DNA of 64,000 bases from SAR202 cluster bacterium AC-647-P02_OGT_505m (GTDB lineage: Bacteria > Chloroflexota > Dehalococcoidia > Lucifugimonadales > UBA826): contig VEXB01000005.1 of NCBI GenBank assembly GCA_009391195.1, forward strand, positions 1 to 64,000, read 5' to 3'. A program made the translations under genes and the position numbers. Below the pieces are notes generated by a model. That model was not told where the DNA came from. It did not search any database and was given only the letters and a program-made list of their open reading frames with translations. This document shows, in pieces, positions 19,069 through 29,959 of the stretch (position 1 is the stretch's first letter; each line of letters begins with the position of its first letter).

Positions 19069-20010
19069 ATGACTATAATTAAAGAGCTCAAACCTGACTC
19101 CACTAGCGAGGAAACCATTCTTACGATTGGCGTCTTTGATGGGGTTCATTTAGGTCACCGACACTTGATGTCCGAGCTTACAAAACAAGCAAACACAACA
19201 AATAGACGAGCCGGCGTAATCACATTTCAAAACCATCCCGCCAGTGTGATAAACCCAGAATTTAAACCCAACTTTATTACAAGCGTGAAAGACAGAGTGG
19301 ATCTCCTCCTTGAAACCGGAGTGGACTTCGTATCTCCAATTTCATTTGATCTCGAAGTTTCCAAGTTGTCTGCTGAACAATTTACAGGCATTTTAGTAGA
19401 AGTATTAAATATGTCAGGTTTGATCGTAGGTCCAGACTTCCGTATGGGTAAAAACAGGGATGCAGATGTCTCTAAACTTGCAGATATAGGAGTTGATCAG
19501 GGTTTTGAAGTCCAAGTTGTTGAACAACAAAAATCTAACGAATTACCGATTCGTAGCACGGCCATACGAAATCTACTTTCTGTAGGTGATGTTCATTCCG
19601 CATCCGGTATGTTGGGACGATACTACTCCACGGTGGGAGAAGTGATGCATGGTTTAAAGCGTGGACGCGACCTCGGCTTCCCCACCTGCAATTTAATTCC
19701 AACCGTAGGAATGGCAATTCCTAAAGACGGCATATATGCCACTTTCGCAAACATCGGCAACAAGAAATATATGGCGGCCACTAGTATTGGGACTCGTCCT
19801 ACATTTGATGAAGGTGGACGTACGATCGAATCGTATATTCTGGACTTCGACAAGGAAATATATGGCCAAACCATCAAACTCGAGTTCATTAAATATCTCA
19901 GGGATGAAAAAGCCTTTGATACGGTCGAAAACTTGATCGTCCAAATGAACAAAGATGTCAAAGACACTCGAAAAATTCTTAATGAATTAATTTCAGCACA
20001 GAGTTCGTAA
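19069..20010 (+). CDS. ribF: Bifunctional riboflavin kinase/FAD synthetase
   Basis: TIGVFDGVHLGHRHL, STAIRNLLSVGDV, GRDLGFPTCNL, GTRPTFDEGGRTIESYILDFD motifs. Confidence 0.95.
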   Translation: MTIIKELKPDSTSEETILTIGVFDGVHLGHRHLMSELTKQANTTNRRAGVITFQNHPASVINPEFKPNFITSVKDRVDLLLETGVDFVSPISFDLEVSKLSAEQFTGILVEVLNMSGLIVGPDFRMGKNRDADVSKLADIGVDQGFEVQVVEQQKSNELPIRSTAIRNLLSVGDVHSASGMLGRYYSTVGEVMHGLKRGRDLGFPTCNLIPTVGMAIPKDGIYATFANIGNKKYMAATSIGTRPTFDEGGRTIESYILDFDKEIYGQTIKLEFIKYLRDEKAFDTVENLIVQMNKDVKDTRKILNELISAQSS

Positions 20011-20096
20011 AGTTATTGTCACGTCTCATTACTATTTTCTGGTACATTACTATACGCAAAATAATATAGATTAAATGTTTCTGGAGGGAGCATCAC

Positions 20097-21293
20097 GTGA
20101 CTCTATTAGGTAGAAACGACGTATTAAGAAGGGGCGTCGAGGAAATAATAGTGGAAAAGGAGTTCATCGAAAGATTGGACTCAGGGAAACCCATGCGTCT
20201 TAAAATGGGCTTCGATCCAAGTGCCCCAGATATCCATATGGGCCACGCCGTAGGACTCAGAAAATTGAGGCAACTACAGGAATTGGGGCATAAGGTCGTT
20301 CTTATAGTAGGTGACTGGACTGCTCAAATTGGTGATCCCAGCGGGAGATCTCAGACTAGAACCATGCTATCGGCCGACGAGGTAAATGCTAACGCCCAGA
20401 CGTATCTGGACCAGTTTTTTAAAATTGTCGACAGAGACCGAACAGAAATTCGACTTCAAAGTGAGTGGTTTGGTCCCTTCACCTTGGCCAACGTCATAGA
20501 ACTAACTAGCAAATTTACCGTCGCCCAAATTTTAGCAAGAGACGACTTTTCGAAAAGATACAGTGACAACCATCCTATTGCGATAACAGAATTGCTTTAC
20601 CCGCTATTACAGGCCTACGACTCAGTTGCAATAGAATCTGACGTTGAATTCGGAGGATCGGACCAACGCTTTAACTTACTGGTGGGAAGAGAACTACAGC
20701 AAAGCGAGGGTCTAACCCCTCAACAATGCTTCATAATGCCTCTGCTCCCCGGTACAGACGGTGTACAGAAAATGAGCAAAAGCCTCGACAATTATATCGG
20801 TATTGAAGAACCCCCAAACGATATATATGGAAAGGTTATGTCCATTCCTGATACCTTGATCGTTCCATATTATGAGTGGCTTACAGACGTTCCTACATCG
20901 GAGCTAACGGAAATTAAATCTGACCTGGACAGTGGGTCCGGTAGTGCAATGGATTTGAAAAAGCGAGTGGCAGGAATAATAGTGGAGGAATACCACGACC
21001 TCGACTCAGCCTCTTCCGCACGTGAATTCTTTGAAAGAACTGTGCAGGGTGGAGAAGTTCCAGATGAAATTCCAATATATGCACTCCCGCCCCAAGTACT
21101 CACTACTACACTTAGACTCAGTAATATATTGCAAGAAAACGGCATGACTTCTAGTGCAGGAGAGGCCAGAAGACTTATCGATCAGGGGGCGGTCAGACTT
21201 GACGATGAAACAGTTACACATAATATTTCAGTTTCCGAACTAAAACCCGGAGTGCTAAGGGTCGGGAGACGGAGATATTTAAGACTGGTGTAG
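20097..21293 (+). CDS. tyrS: Tyrosyl-tRNA synthetase
   Basis: GFDPSAPDIHMGHAVGLRKL (HxGH), GDWTAQIGDPSGRS, KMSKSLDNYI (KMSKS), C-terminal S4 domain; GTG start after GGAGGG. Confidence 0.95.
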   Translation: MTLLGRNDVLRRGVEEIIVEKEFIERLDSGKPMRLKMGFDPSAPDIHMGHAVGLRKLRQLQELGHKVVLIVGDWTAQIGDPSGRSQTRTMLSADEVNANAQTYLDQFFKIVDRDRTEIRLQSEWFGPFTLANVIELTSKFTVAQILARDDFSKRYSDNHPIAITELLYPLLQAYDSVAIESDVEFGGSDQRFNLLVGRELQQSEGLTPQQCFIMPLLPGTDGVQKMSKSLDNYIGIEEPPNDIYGKVMSIPDTLIVPYYEWLTDVPTSELTEIKSDLDSGSGSAMDLKKRVAGIIVEEYHDLDSASSAREFFERTVQGGEVPDEIPIYALPPQVLTTTLRLSNILQENGMTSSAGEARRLIDQGAVRLDDETVTHNISVSELKPGVLRVGRRRYLRLV

Positions 21294-21481
21294 GTTTAAC
21301 GTCGGCACGAGTTTCATTAAATTATTGGTTACTTCTTGGACCTACCATATGCTAAAATTTAGGGTGGTTAGGTAGAGAACTATCATTCCCAAAATACATA
21401 CATACCTGCTTATGCAAGGCCGTAAAAATATTCTCTTTCAACCGAATCATGCTTTTGCTTGAATATACAGGAGATAACAAG

Positions 21482-22582
21482 TTGGCAAATCTCAGAACTC
21501 CCGGACCAATTCCTCTGGATGACGAAATATTGGAATCTCTGGGTACCCAGATGATAAATCACCGCGGACCAGAATATAAAGATCTTCTTTTCAAAACAAC
21601 TGAAGGCCTAAAGAAAGTATTTGCTACAAAAAATGACGTTTACATTATCACTGGCTCCGGCACAGCGGCAATGGAAGCGGCAGTAGTTAATACATTATCC
21701 CCAGGTGATAAAGTCATAAACGCTACAGTTGGTGTATTTGGAAATAGGTTCGGAGTTATATGTGAACGCTATGGAGTTGACATAACTACCTTGGAATTCC
21801 CTTTCGGCACTGACGTCGATATAACCAAATTGAGAACCTGCATCGAGGCGAATCCTGACGTAAAAGCCGTCATGATCACACATAACGAGACCTCTACAGG
21901 GGTCACAAATAACATAAAAATCGCCGCTGAGATAATAAAAGGAGAATATGACAAGCTGGTATTGGTAGATGGTATCAGCAGTGTCTGTTCTATACCTATT
22001 GAAACTGACGCATGGGGTCTAGATGTAGTAGCTACTGCATCACAAAAGGGATGGATGCTACCTCCAGGTTTGGCCTTCATAAGCTTCAGCGACCGCGCAT
22101 GGCAGGCTCACGCAGAGTCAACCATGCCCCGTTTCTATTTAGACATGGCTGAATACAAAAGATATTTTGAAATTGGTCAACCACCTTTCACCCCTTCGAT
22201 CTCATGTATGTTTGCCCTAGGTACAGCATTGGACCGCATCGAACAGGAAGGCCTGGGACCGCTCTACGAGCGCCACGCAACCATAGGCCAATTCACCCGT
22301 GACTCAATTAGAGAATTGGGACTGGACATTTTTCCAGAGAGAGAGGAGATAGCCTCAAACACTTGCACTGCCGTTTCAATCCCAGATGGTGTTGACGGTG
22401 GAGCATTAGTAACGAAAATGAGGACGGAACACAACGTAATACTAGCTGGTGGACAAGCAGCACTCTCCGGGAAAATCTTTCGAATCGGACACATGGGTCT
22501 GACATCTCATTCTGATATACAAGAAACCGTTGACGCCTTAAAAGTGGTTCTTCCTCAAGTCGGATTCACTAAATCCCTGTAG
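21482..22582 (+). CDS. Class V aminotransferase (alanine/serine-glyoxylate aminotransferase-like)
   Basis: ITGSGTAAMEAAVVN, VDGISSVCSIPIETDAWGLDVVATASQKGWMLPPGLAF (PLP lysine). Start refined from 21449 to TTG 21482, preceded by an AGGAGA-like SD. Confidence 0.88.
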   Translation: MANLRTPGPIPLDDEILESLGTQMINHRGPEYKDLLFKTTEGLKKVFATKNDVYIITGSGTAAMEAAVVNTLSPGDKVINATVGVFGNRFGVICERYGVDITTLEFPFGTDVDITKLRTCIEANPDVKAVMITHNETSTGVTNNIKIAAEIIKGEYDKLVLVDGISSVCSIPIETDAWGLDVVATASQKGWMLPPGLAFISFSDRAWQAHAESTMPRFYLDMAEYKRYFEIGQPPFTPSISCMFALGTALDRIEQEGLGPLYERHATIGQFTRDSIRELGLDIFPEREEIASNTCTAVSIPDGVDGGALVTKMRTEHNVILAGGQAALSGKIFRIGHMGLTSHSDIQETVDALKVVLPQVGFTKSL

Positions 22583-22607
22583 CTATAAATCACTTTCCCA
22601 AAACAAA

Positions 22608-24449
22608 CTAGGCAGCTGCAGGGGAACTATCAAGAAGGTTTTTGAGCTCTTCACCCTGAATAGTTTCATGCTCAAGTAAATGTCTGGCAAGAGCACTCAG
22701 CTTTCCCATATTGTCCCTTATCAAACTTGTAGCCGTTGAATACGCATTGTCCACAAGTCCATGCACCTCTTCATCGATGGTGCCCCCGGTACTATCACTA
22801 AAATCCGCCCCATCCCCAGTTTCGCCTCCTCTAAATACGAGTTCCTCCCTTTTGCGAAAAGTCCTAGGACCTAGCTTTTTACTCATTCCAAGCCTAGTGA
22901 TCATAGACCTAGCAATACTGGTAGCCTGTTCAATATCGTTACCCGCCCCTGTCGTTACTTCATAGAACTTCAGCTCTTCAGCAGCTCTACCGCCCATAGC
23001 GGCGGCCATACGAGCCTCAAGCTGATTCTGGGTGACGAGAGAAGTCTCTTCCTCCGGAAGGAAACGTGTGTGTCCACCAGTATGACCTCTCGCAACAATT
23101 GTTACTTTGTAGGGAGGGTCAGCATTGGGCAACAGATGTGCCACCAGTGCATGTCCAGCTTCGTGATAGGCAACCATCTCTCTTTCACGATCAGATATGA
23201 CTTTGCTCTTTTTTGCAGGACCAGCAATTACCCTATCGATCGACTCAGCTAATTCATCTCCACCAATTGCCTTTTTATATCGCCTTGCAGCCAAAATCGC
23301 AGCTTCGTTGACCAAATTCATTAAGTCAGCACCACTGAAATAGGTCGTCTGTTTAGCTATTGCCTCCATATCGACATCATCACTCAAAGGTTTTCCTTTG
23401 GCATGAATATTGAGTATCGCCTCTCTGCCTTTAACATCAGGACTGTCTAACTGAACTTTTCTATCAAAACGACCGGGTCTCAAAAGAGCAGTGTCCAATA
23501 TGTCTGGCCTGTTTGTTGAGGCTAAAACTATCACATTTGTACTCGTATCAAATCCATCCATCTCAACAAGGATTTGATTCAACGTTTGTTCTCTCTCATC
23601 ATGCCCTCCCCCCATTCCATGGCCTCTATGTCTTCCTACAGCGTCAATTTCATCAACAAAGACAATGCACGGCGCGTTACGCTTGGCCTGGTCAAAGAGG
23701 TCACGAACACGCGACGCTCCGACACCCACAAACATCTCCACAAATTCAGAACCGCTGATAGAGAAAAACGGAACACCCGCTTCCCCTGCCACCGCCCTGG
23801 CTAATAAAGTTTTGCCCACGCCAGGAGGGCCTGTTAGCAAAACCCCTCTTGGAATTTTCGCACCAAGCGCCAAAAATCTCTCTGGAGTTTTCAAGAACTC
23901 CACGACTTCTTGTAATTCTTCCTTAGCCTCATCAACACCCTGGACGTCTGAAAAGCTCACCTCAGGATTGTCACTGTCAAACATACGAGCTTTAGACTTT
24001 CCAAAGCTAAAAGTCTGGCTTGTATTCCCTTGAGCCTGCCTCATCATAAAAAGCAAAATTGCTCCAAAAAATATGATGGGTAGCAAATTTAGCAAAATTC
24101 CAATGAGGCTCCCAAATCCCCCCGTTCCCTCTACAACAATGTCTACCTTATCTCTCCCGTTGTTGACTCCCGCTGACTCCAGCTGTTCGACTATCGAGGA
24201 ACCTAACTCTTTCCTTGAGGTAAGATTTTCATCATTAATCGTTATTGCCTCTAATGAATCTCCATTGACAACAATAGACTTAAGTTGCCCAGACTGTGCT
24301 CTTCCTATTATTTCCGTGATAGGAACTTCTTCAGATCCACCAAAGGGTTCACTAAACATCGTAAAAAATATGGCTATAACAGCAACAGATATTAGGAGAT
24401 ATATGAAAATGCTCCGCATGGAGCGAGGATTCATCCTGTTTCCCTCCAA
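22608..24449 (-). CDS. ftsH: ATP-dependent zinc metalloprotease FtsH
   Basis: [52 protein letters not shown] zinc motif, two N-terminal TM segments. Confidence 0.97.
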   Translation of the reverse strand: MEGNRMNPRSMRSIFIYLLISVAVIAIFFTMFSEPFGGSEEVPITEIIGRAQSGQLKSIVVNGDSLEAITINDENLTSRKELGSSIVEQLESAGVNNGRDKVDIVVEGTGGFGSLIGILLNLLPIIFFGAILLFMMRQAQGNTSQTFSFGKSKARMFDSDNPEVSFSDVQGVDEAKEELQEVVEFLKTPERFLALGAKIPRGVLLTGPPGVGKTLLARAVAGEAGVPFFSISGSEFVEMFVGVGASRVRDLFDQAKRNAPCIVFVDEIDAVGRHRGHGMGGGHDEREQTLNQILVEMDGFDTSTNVIVLASTNRPDILDTALLRPGRFDRKVQLDSPDVKGREAILNIHAKGKPLSDDVDMEAIAKQTTYFSGADLMNLVNEAAILAARRYKKAIGGDELAESIDRVIAGPAKKSKVISDREREMVAYHEAGHALVAHLLPNADPPYKVTIVARGHTGGHTRFLPEEETSLVTQNQLEARMAAAMGGRAAEELKFYEVTTGAGNDIEQATSIARSMITRLGMSKKLGPRTFRKREELVFRGGETGDGADFSDSTGGTIDEEVHGLVDNAYSTATSLIRDNMGKLSALARHLLEHETIQGEELKNLLDSSPAAA

Positions 24450-24663
24450 TTTCCCAAACTTCTTTACATCGAGTCACAATAAGTATATCTAAGCACGAAG
24501 GCTCAGACTATTAATATTACAGTAACCACCAATGTACGGGCAAAATCCCAGACATGTTGGAGAGGCAATAACCCCATTATTCCGAAATATTCCCTGTTTG
24601 CTATACTGATCAGCACTTTCCCAAGGATGTCTGATTAGACTTCTTTTAAATAGTCTCTCCACT

Positions 24664-25365
24664 GTGAACATGATTAACCAAAAATACTCGGTTTCTCGAA
24701 ACATGTTAGGCAACGATACATCAGCCCTTTTAAACCGTGAGGGAATTGGGTCTATATTTCTATCATCTCCTGAAGAGGCAAGCGCCTTAATGAAAAATGT
24801 CGATAAAGGTAACACCAGGCATATCGACCTCGTGATTTTGGATCTTCCCAACATCTATAAAGAACAATTAGAAGATGTCGTTGATAAATGCCTACTAGCA
24901 AAAATCCCCACTCTGGCTATAGTCCCGTTAGACAATTTGGGAGACATAGAAGTCAATCTCAAAATTACCGAATTTATAACATCACCAGTATACGAGGACG
25001 AACTGATATTACGAGCAAGAAGAGCAGTATCAGGACACGAGCCATCAATAGCTGATGATGTAATAGTGAGAGATGATCTAATAATTAACCCTGCAAATTA
25101 TGAGGTTACAGTCAAAGGTAAACGAGTCGACCTTCGTTTCAAAGAGTATGAACTACTCCTGGTTCTTTCCTCAAACCCTGGCAGGGTATACGACAGAGCC
25201 ACTCTGCTAAACCAAATATGGGGTTATGACTATTTCGGGGGTACACGGACTGTAGACGTTCATATAAGAAGACTAAGAAGCAAGATAGAGAATAATCCAG
25301 ATGCTCCATACATCGAAACCATTTGGAACGTGGGATATCGTTTCAGATCTTTAGATTCTGTTTAG
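24664..25365 (+). CDS. OmpR/PhoB-type transcriptional regulator with degenerate receiver domain
   Basis: Canonical C-terminal winged helix (RFKEYELLLVLSSNPGRVYDRATLLNQIWGYDYFGGTRTVDVHIRRLRSKIE); receiver lacks the DD pair and the conserved Lys. Confidence 0.85.
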   Translation: MNMINQKYSVSRNMLGNDTSALLNREGIGSIFLSSPEEASALMKNVDKGNTRHIDLVILDLPNIYKEQLEDVVDKCLLAKIPTLAIVPLDNLGDIEVNLKITEFITSPVYEDELILRARRAVSGHEPSIADDVIVRDDLIINPANYEVTVKGKRVDLRFKEYELLLVLSSNPGRVYDRATLLNQIWGYDYFGGTRTVDVHIRRLRSKIENNPDAPYIETIWNVGYRFRSLDSV

Positions 25366-25395
25366 ACGGATAGATTTAGCTTTGGGGAGGAAATC

Positions 25396-26295
25396 ATGCA
25401 ATCAGAAAGAGTTGCCTATGTAAACGGAGATATAGTTCCTGAAAGTCGTGCAACCATTTCCATACACGACCGGGGATTTCTTCAAGGGTATTCAGTATTC
25501 GATACCACACGGACTTTCAACCACACCATATTCAAGCTTGATGAACACCTAGAACGCTTCTACAGGTCTCTTAAATATGCTCGTCTGGAGCCCAATATGG
25601 ATATCGCAGAAATGGCCCATACTACGATGGAGATACTCCGGCTTAATCTTCCGCTGATTGAAAATACAGATGATTACTGGGTAACTCAAAGAGTATCCAG
25701 GGGTATTTCTGGCCCCGATGGTGAAGAACCAACGATCATAATAGAAACTGTACCCTTACCATTTAAAGCAAGAGCAAAATATTATCGTGACGGAATGCCC
25801 GTTGTAATCCCATCGGTGCGAAGAACACCACCTGAGGTCCTCAGCCCGAGGGCGAAAATACAAAATTATGCCAACCTAGTACAAGCAGAATTCGAAGTAA
25901 GAGAGCGAAATTCAGACGCCTGGCCAATTTTATTGGATATGAATGGGAATCTTTCCGAAGGACCAGGAAGTAATTTTTTCATCGTCCGAGACGGAGCTGT
26001 GATAACTCCTAGAGAACAGTTCATATTGGCAGGCATAAGTCGGTCAACAACCATAGAACTTGCCCAAGAATTGGGAATAGAAACCCGACAAGAAGATATA
26101 GATCTTTACGACGCCTATACCGCTGATGAGTCGTTTGTCACCTCCACCAGCTTTTGTATCTGTCCAGTGAACTCAATAAATGGTTCGCAAATAGGTGGCG
26201 GTGAAATACCTGGACCAGTCACATCCCGACTACTAAACGCATACAGTGGTTTGGTAGGCATGGATATTTCAGGACAGTACCTAGCGCACCTATAA
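25396..26295 (+). CDS. Class IV aminotransferase (branched-chain aminotransferase / aminodeoxychorismate lyase-like)
   Basis: YVNGDIVPESRATISIHDRGFLQGYSVFDT, AKIQNYANLVQAEFEVR, GNLSEGPGSNFFIVRDG motifs. Confidence 0.88.
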   Translation: MQSERVAYVNGDIVPESRATISIHDRGFLQGYSVFDTTRTFNHTIFKLDEHLERFYRSLKYARLEPNMDIAEMAHTTMEILRLNLPLIENTDDYWVTQRVSRGISGPDGEEPTIIIETVPLPFKARAKYYRDGMPVVIPSVRRTPPEVLSPRAKIQNYANLVQAEFEVRERNSDAWPILLDMNGNLSEGPGSNFFIVRDGAVITPREQFILAGISRSTTIELAQELGIETRQEDIDLYDAYTADESFVTSTSFCICPVNSINGSQIGGGEIPGPVTSRLLNAYSGLVGMDISGQYLAHL

Positions 26296-26368
26296 TTTTT
26301 ACATGCACTATATCGGTAGCTTCACCTGAAACATATTCTATCTAGGTAATCCTTATCCAAGAACAACT

Positions 26369-26398
26369 TTGACCTTGTTAATGATCGGTAAGTAAAAT
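26369..26398 (+). promoter_or_regulatory. Candidate sigma70-type promoter upstream of 2-oxoacid dehydrogenase E1 alpha
   Basis: TTGACC-N18-TAAAAT, about 90 nt before the E1 alpha start. Confidence 0.4.
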
Positions 26399-26490
26399 GC
26401 ACGAACTATGCTTCACGATCATATTTAAATCATTCAGTCTGATAGCGATTAATATACGAAACATGTATTGAAACCAGACTCTGGGAAGGG

Positions 26491-27624
26491 GTGATAGTCC
26501 ACTTGGCTGAGCAAACAAGCGATCATGAAAATGGAGCTTTCGAAAGAGCAGTTCGCGCTGCAGCCGATAGTGGGATAACGAAGCCCACGATATCTGAAAG
26601 TAGCTCAACCAACCAAGAGAGTAGTAAGACCCGGTTATCTAATAAAAAAGCCCCTGACAGCCCTGACCTACTTTCGATGTATCGTCGCATGGTACTTTGC
26701 CGTACTCTGGACGAGCGCATTTGGATGCTTAACAGACAAGGTAAAGCAGCAATAATGGCCTCGTCCCAAGGTCATGAAGCAGGCCAAATTGGATCCGTGG
26801 AAGCGCTCCAAAAGGGATACGATCAATTTTATATTTACTATAGGGACCTAGCAGTACTTTTAGAGCTTGGACTTACACCAACCGAAATAATTAAAGGGTT
26901 TGTCGCAAAAGAAGGTGAACCCCTAAGTGGTGCGAGACAATTTCCAACACACGGTGCCCATCCTGAATACGGAATAATAAATTTGTCTAACGTAGTTGCT
27001 ACTCACATTCCACAAGGTGTAGGAGCAGCTCTATCCGCAAAGATGAAAGGCGAAAACAGGGTAGTAATAATTTATTTCGGTGATGGCGCCTCAAGTGCGG
27101 GAGATTGCCACGAAGCAATGAATTTCGCCGCTATTCATAAACTCCCGGTCATTTTCTTCTGTGAGAACAACAAATACGCAATATCAGTTCCCTTAAAGAA
27201 TCAGATGGCTGTGGGCAGTGTCGCATCGAGAGCAGAGGGTTACGGAATGCCAGGTATAGAGGTGGATGGGTGCGACATCATCGCTGTATATGAGGCCACT
27301 TTTGAAGCGGCACAAAGAGCTCGCTCAGGCCAAGGTCCATCTCTTATAGAGGCCCAAGTTGAGAGGTACTTGCCACATACAAGTGATGATGATGACTCCA
27401 TCTACAGATCGCAAGAAGAAATTGAAGAAGCCAAAAAAAGAGACCCACTAAAAATGCTGAAAGACCTCTTATACTCTTCCGAAGTCCTTGATGAGGAACA
27501 GGAAGAATTGATCAACAAAGACGCTCGCCAGATAGTTAATGAAGCTACAGAAGAGGCTGAAGACGCACCTTACCCTGAAACGGATGACTTTTTTAAACAT
27601 GTAGTCGGGGATAGTTCAGTATGA
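26491..27624 (+). CDS. 2-oxoacid (branched-chain-type) dehydrogenase E1 component, alpha subunit
   Basis: ThDP motif GDGASSAGDCHEAMNFAAIHKLPVIFFCENNKYAIS; RQFPTHGAHPEYG; N-terminal extension. Confidence 0.92.
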   Translation: MIVHLAEQTSDHENGAFERAVRAAADSGITKPTISESSSTNQESSKTRLSNKKAPDSPDLLSMYRRMVLCRTLDERIWMLNRQGKAAIMASSQGHEAGQIGSVEALQKGYDQFYIYYRDLAVLLELGLTPTEIIKGFVAKEGEPLSGARQFPTHGAHPEYGIINLSNVVATHIPQGVGAALSAKMKGENRVVIIYFGDGASSAGDCHEAMNFAAIHKLPVIFFCENNKYAISVPLKNQMAVGSVASRAEGYGMPGIEVDGCDIIAVYEATFEAAQRARSGQGPSLIEAQVERYLPHTSDDDDSIYRSQEEIEEAKKRDPLKMLKDLLYSSEVLDEEQEELINKDARQIVNEATEEAEDAPYPETDDFFKHVVGDSSV

Positions 27625-28604
27625 CCATCAAAACCGTTCTCGAGGCTGTCCATGACGCCATGCAGGAGGAGATGAGAAGAGACGAAACAGTATTCGTCAT
27701 GGGAGAAGATATTGGAGCTAGGGGAGGAGTTTTCCTTGCTACAGAAGGATTTCTTCAAGAGTTCGGGGAAAATAGGGTCATCGATACCCCCTTGGCCGAG
27801 TCCTCAATTGCAGGTGTAGCGCTAGGAGCTGCGATGCATGGCATGAGGCCAATCGCCGAGATTGAATTCGGAGATTTTATCTGGCCCACGATCAACCAAA
27901 TAGTTGGGGAAGCAGCAAAAGTAAGATACGGGACAAAAGGAAAACTCAACGCGCCGATGGTGCTCCGAGCCCCTCATGGCGGAGGGGTAAGAGGTGCACT
28001 TTATCACTCCCAAAGCGTAGAAGCTTTTTTCGCTCATACCCCAGGACTAAAAGTTGTTACACCCTCGACTCCATATGACGCTAAGGGTCTCCTAAAATCA
28101 GCAATTAGAGATGACGACCCTGTAATATTTCTAGAACATAAAAGAACGTACAGACTCGTCAGAGGTGAAGTGCCGGATGATGAATACACTCTGCCGATCG
28201 GGAAAGCTGATCTAAAGCGGGAAGGCAGTGACGTAACGATAATAACTTATGGATTAATGCTGCATCATTGCCTCGAAGCGGCTGAAACTGTAGAAATGGA
28301 TGACATAGATGTTGAAGTGTTAGATCTCAGAACTGTAAGACCTCTGGACACAGATGCAATCCTAGCGACGACCAGAAAAACGGGCAAAGTGCTTATAGTT
28401 CATGAAGACAACAAAGCCTTGGGAATCGGAGCCGAGGTCTCTGCGATAATATCTGAAAACGCTTTTGAATATCTTGATGGTCCAGTGGCACGATTGGCTG
28501 GTCCTGAAATTCCAGCAATGCCATTTGCTCCTCCACTTGAGGACATGTACATGATTGACTCGGAAAAAATCGCAAATTCTATCCGACAACTAGCGGAGTA
28601 TTAA
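27621..28604 (+). CDS. 2-oxoacid dehydrogenase E1 component, beta subunit
   Basis: GEDIGARGGVFLATEGF, DTPLAESSIAGVALGAAMHGMRPIAEIEFGDF; ATGA overlap with E1 alpha. Confidence 0.94.
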   Translation: MTIKTVLEAVHDAMQEEMRRDETVFVMGEDIGARGGVFLATEGFLQEFGENRVIDTPLAESSIAGVALGAAMHGMRPIAEIEFGDFIWPTINQIVGEAAKVRYGTKGKLNAPMVLRAPHGGGVRGALYHSQSVEAFFAHTPGLKVVTPSTPYDAKGLLKSAIRDDDPVIFLEHKRTYRLVRGEVPDDEYTLPIGKADLKREGSDVTIITYGLMLHHCLEAAETVEMDDIDVEVLDLRTVRPLDTDAILATTRKTGKVLIVHEDNKALGIGAEVSAIISENAFEYLDGPVARLAGPEIPAMPFAPPLEDMYMIDSEKIANSIRQLAEY

Positions 28605-28606
28605 AG

Positions 28607-29947
28607 TTGAAAATAGAACTTCCCCAAGTTGGAGAATCCGTGACCGAGGGCATCATAGGAAAATGGCTAGTAGCGGTCGGAGACAAGGTTGAAAAATACG
28701 ATCCCATCGTAGAGGTGGTGACTGATAAGGTAGCTATGGAGCTCCCATCACCAGTGTCTGGAACGCTACGGGAGATAATAGCCTTAGAAGGCGAAACGAT
28801 CCCAATGGGAGGCATAATAGCAGATATAGAATCAGAAAATGAGGAAGCCACCCCGACCAACGCAAAAGAAAATCAACCTGACCTAGAGGCACATTCGAAG
28901 CCGGGGAAAGAGATAGGGACTACCGGTATTTTGCTCAAGGATGTAGCCCCCGTTGGCCCAACTGGATCTGGAGGCATAATAGATTCAACCTCATCGCAGG
29001 GAGATAGAGACAGAAAAACCAGGATTATCTATTCTCCAGCTGTCATGCGCCTTGCAGAGATACACGATGTCAACTTAGAAATGGTCACCGGTAGTGGCAG
29101 AAATGGGAGAGTCACAAAAAAGGATCTCCAAAACTTTATAGACTCAGAAAAAACCCCCGTCGATAGCAAAAACGTCGACCGGGACGATAAAAAGAGCGCC
29201 AACACTGATTCAGTACCAACAGAAAATACATACCCTAACGTCCTTGGAAACAATGAAGAGAAAATCACCCTATCGCCAGTTCGAAAAATAATCGCATCAA
29301 ACATGGTAAAAAGTGCAACACTGATACCGCAGGCCTGGAGCCTGGTAGAAGTAGACGTTAATGGCCTTGTGGAATTGCGAAATAAGGTAAAAGACGATTT
29401 CCAAAAAAGAGAAAAAGTTAACCTTACCTATCTCCCTTTTGTTTTAAAAGCAGTCTCAGAATCACTTAAGGAAATCCCGCTGCTCAACTCCTCATGGAAC
29501 GAGGACTCCATTATCCTCAAACACCAGATCAACTTGGGAATTGCAGTTGCAGCACCAGACGGGCTAGTAGTACCAGTCATTGAAAACGCCGATGCCCTAA
29601 GTATATCGGGTTTAGCACATAAATTAGATGACCTAACCACAAGAGCCCGGGAAGGAAAATTAACTGTGTCCGACGTCCAATCCGGCACATTCACCGTTAA
29701 TAACACCGGAGCACTAGGCTCAATAGCTTCACAGCCTTTAGTCAATTATCCTCAGGCCGGAATAATAACAACTGAAGCAATAGTAAAACGTCCAGTGGTA
29801 GTCAATGACGCAATAGCCATTCGTTCAATAATGAATATATGTCTTTCCTTTGATCATAGAATTATTGATGGCGAGCAGGCTAGTGGATTCAACAGGTCCG
29901 TTAAGGACCGACTAGAGTCTATAAATTTAAACACCCAAATTTATTAA
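28607..29947 (+). CDS. 2-oxoacid dehydrogenase E2, dihydrolipoamide acyltransferase
   Basis: Single lipoyl domain (VTDKVAMELPSPVSG), E3/E1-binding domain (SPAVMRLAEIHDVNLEMVTGSGRNGRVTKKDL), catalytic SFDHRIIDG. Confidence 0.94.
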   Translation: MKIELPQVGESVTEGIIGKWLVAVGDKVEKYDPIVEVVTDKVAMELPSPVSGTLREIIALEGETIPMGGIIADIESENEEATPTNAKENQPDLEAHSKPGKEIGTTGILLKDVAPVGPTGSGGIIDSTSSQGDRDRKTRIIYSPAVMRLAEIHDVNLEMVTGSGRNGRVTKKDLQNFIDSEKTPVDSKNVDRDDKKSANTDSVPTENTYPNVLGNNEEKITLSPVRKIIASNMVKSATLIPQAWSLVEVDVNGLVELRNKVKDDFQKREKVNLTYLPFVLKAVSESLKEIPLLNSSWNEDSIILKHQINLGIAVAAPDGLVVPVIENADALSISGLAHKLDDLTTRAREGKLTVSDVQSGTFTVNNTGALGSIASQPLVNYPQAGIITTEAIVKRPVVVNDAIAIRSIMNICLSFDHRIIDGEQASGFNRSVKDRLESINLNTQIY

Positions 29948-29959
29948 TCAGCATGTCTT

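Noticed and set aside
20011-20096. Possible T-box leader upstream of tyrS
   Set aside because: The 86-nt spacer is too short for a T-box and no T-box sequence was seen.
24489-24854. 121-aa minus-strand ORF spanning the ftsH/regulator divergent spacer
   Set aside because: Mostly antisense to the regulator gene and spacer; no family signatures.
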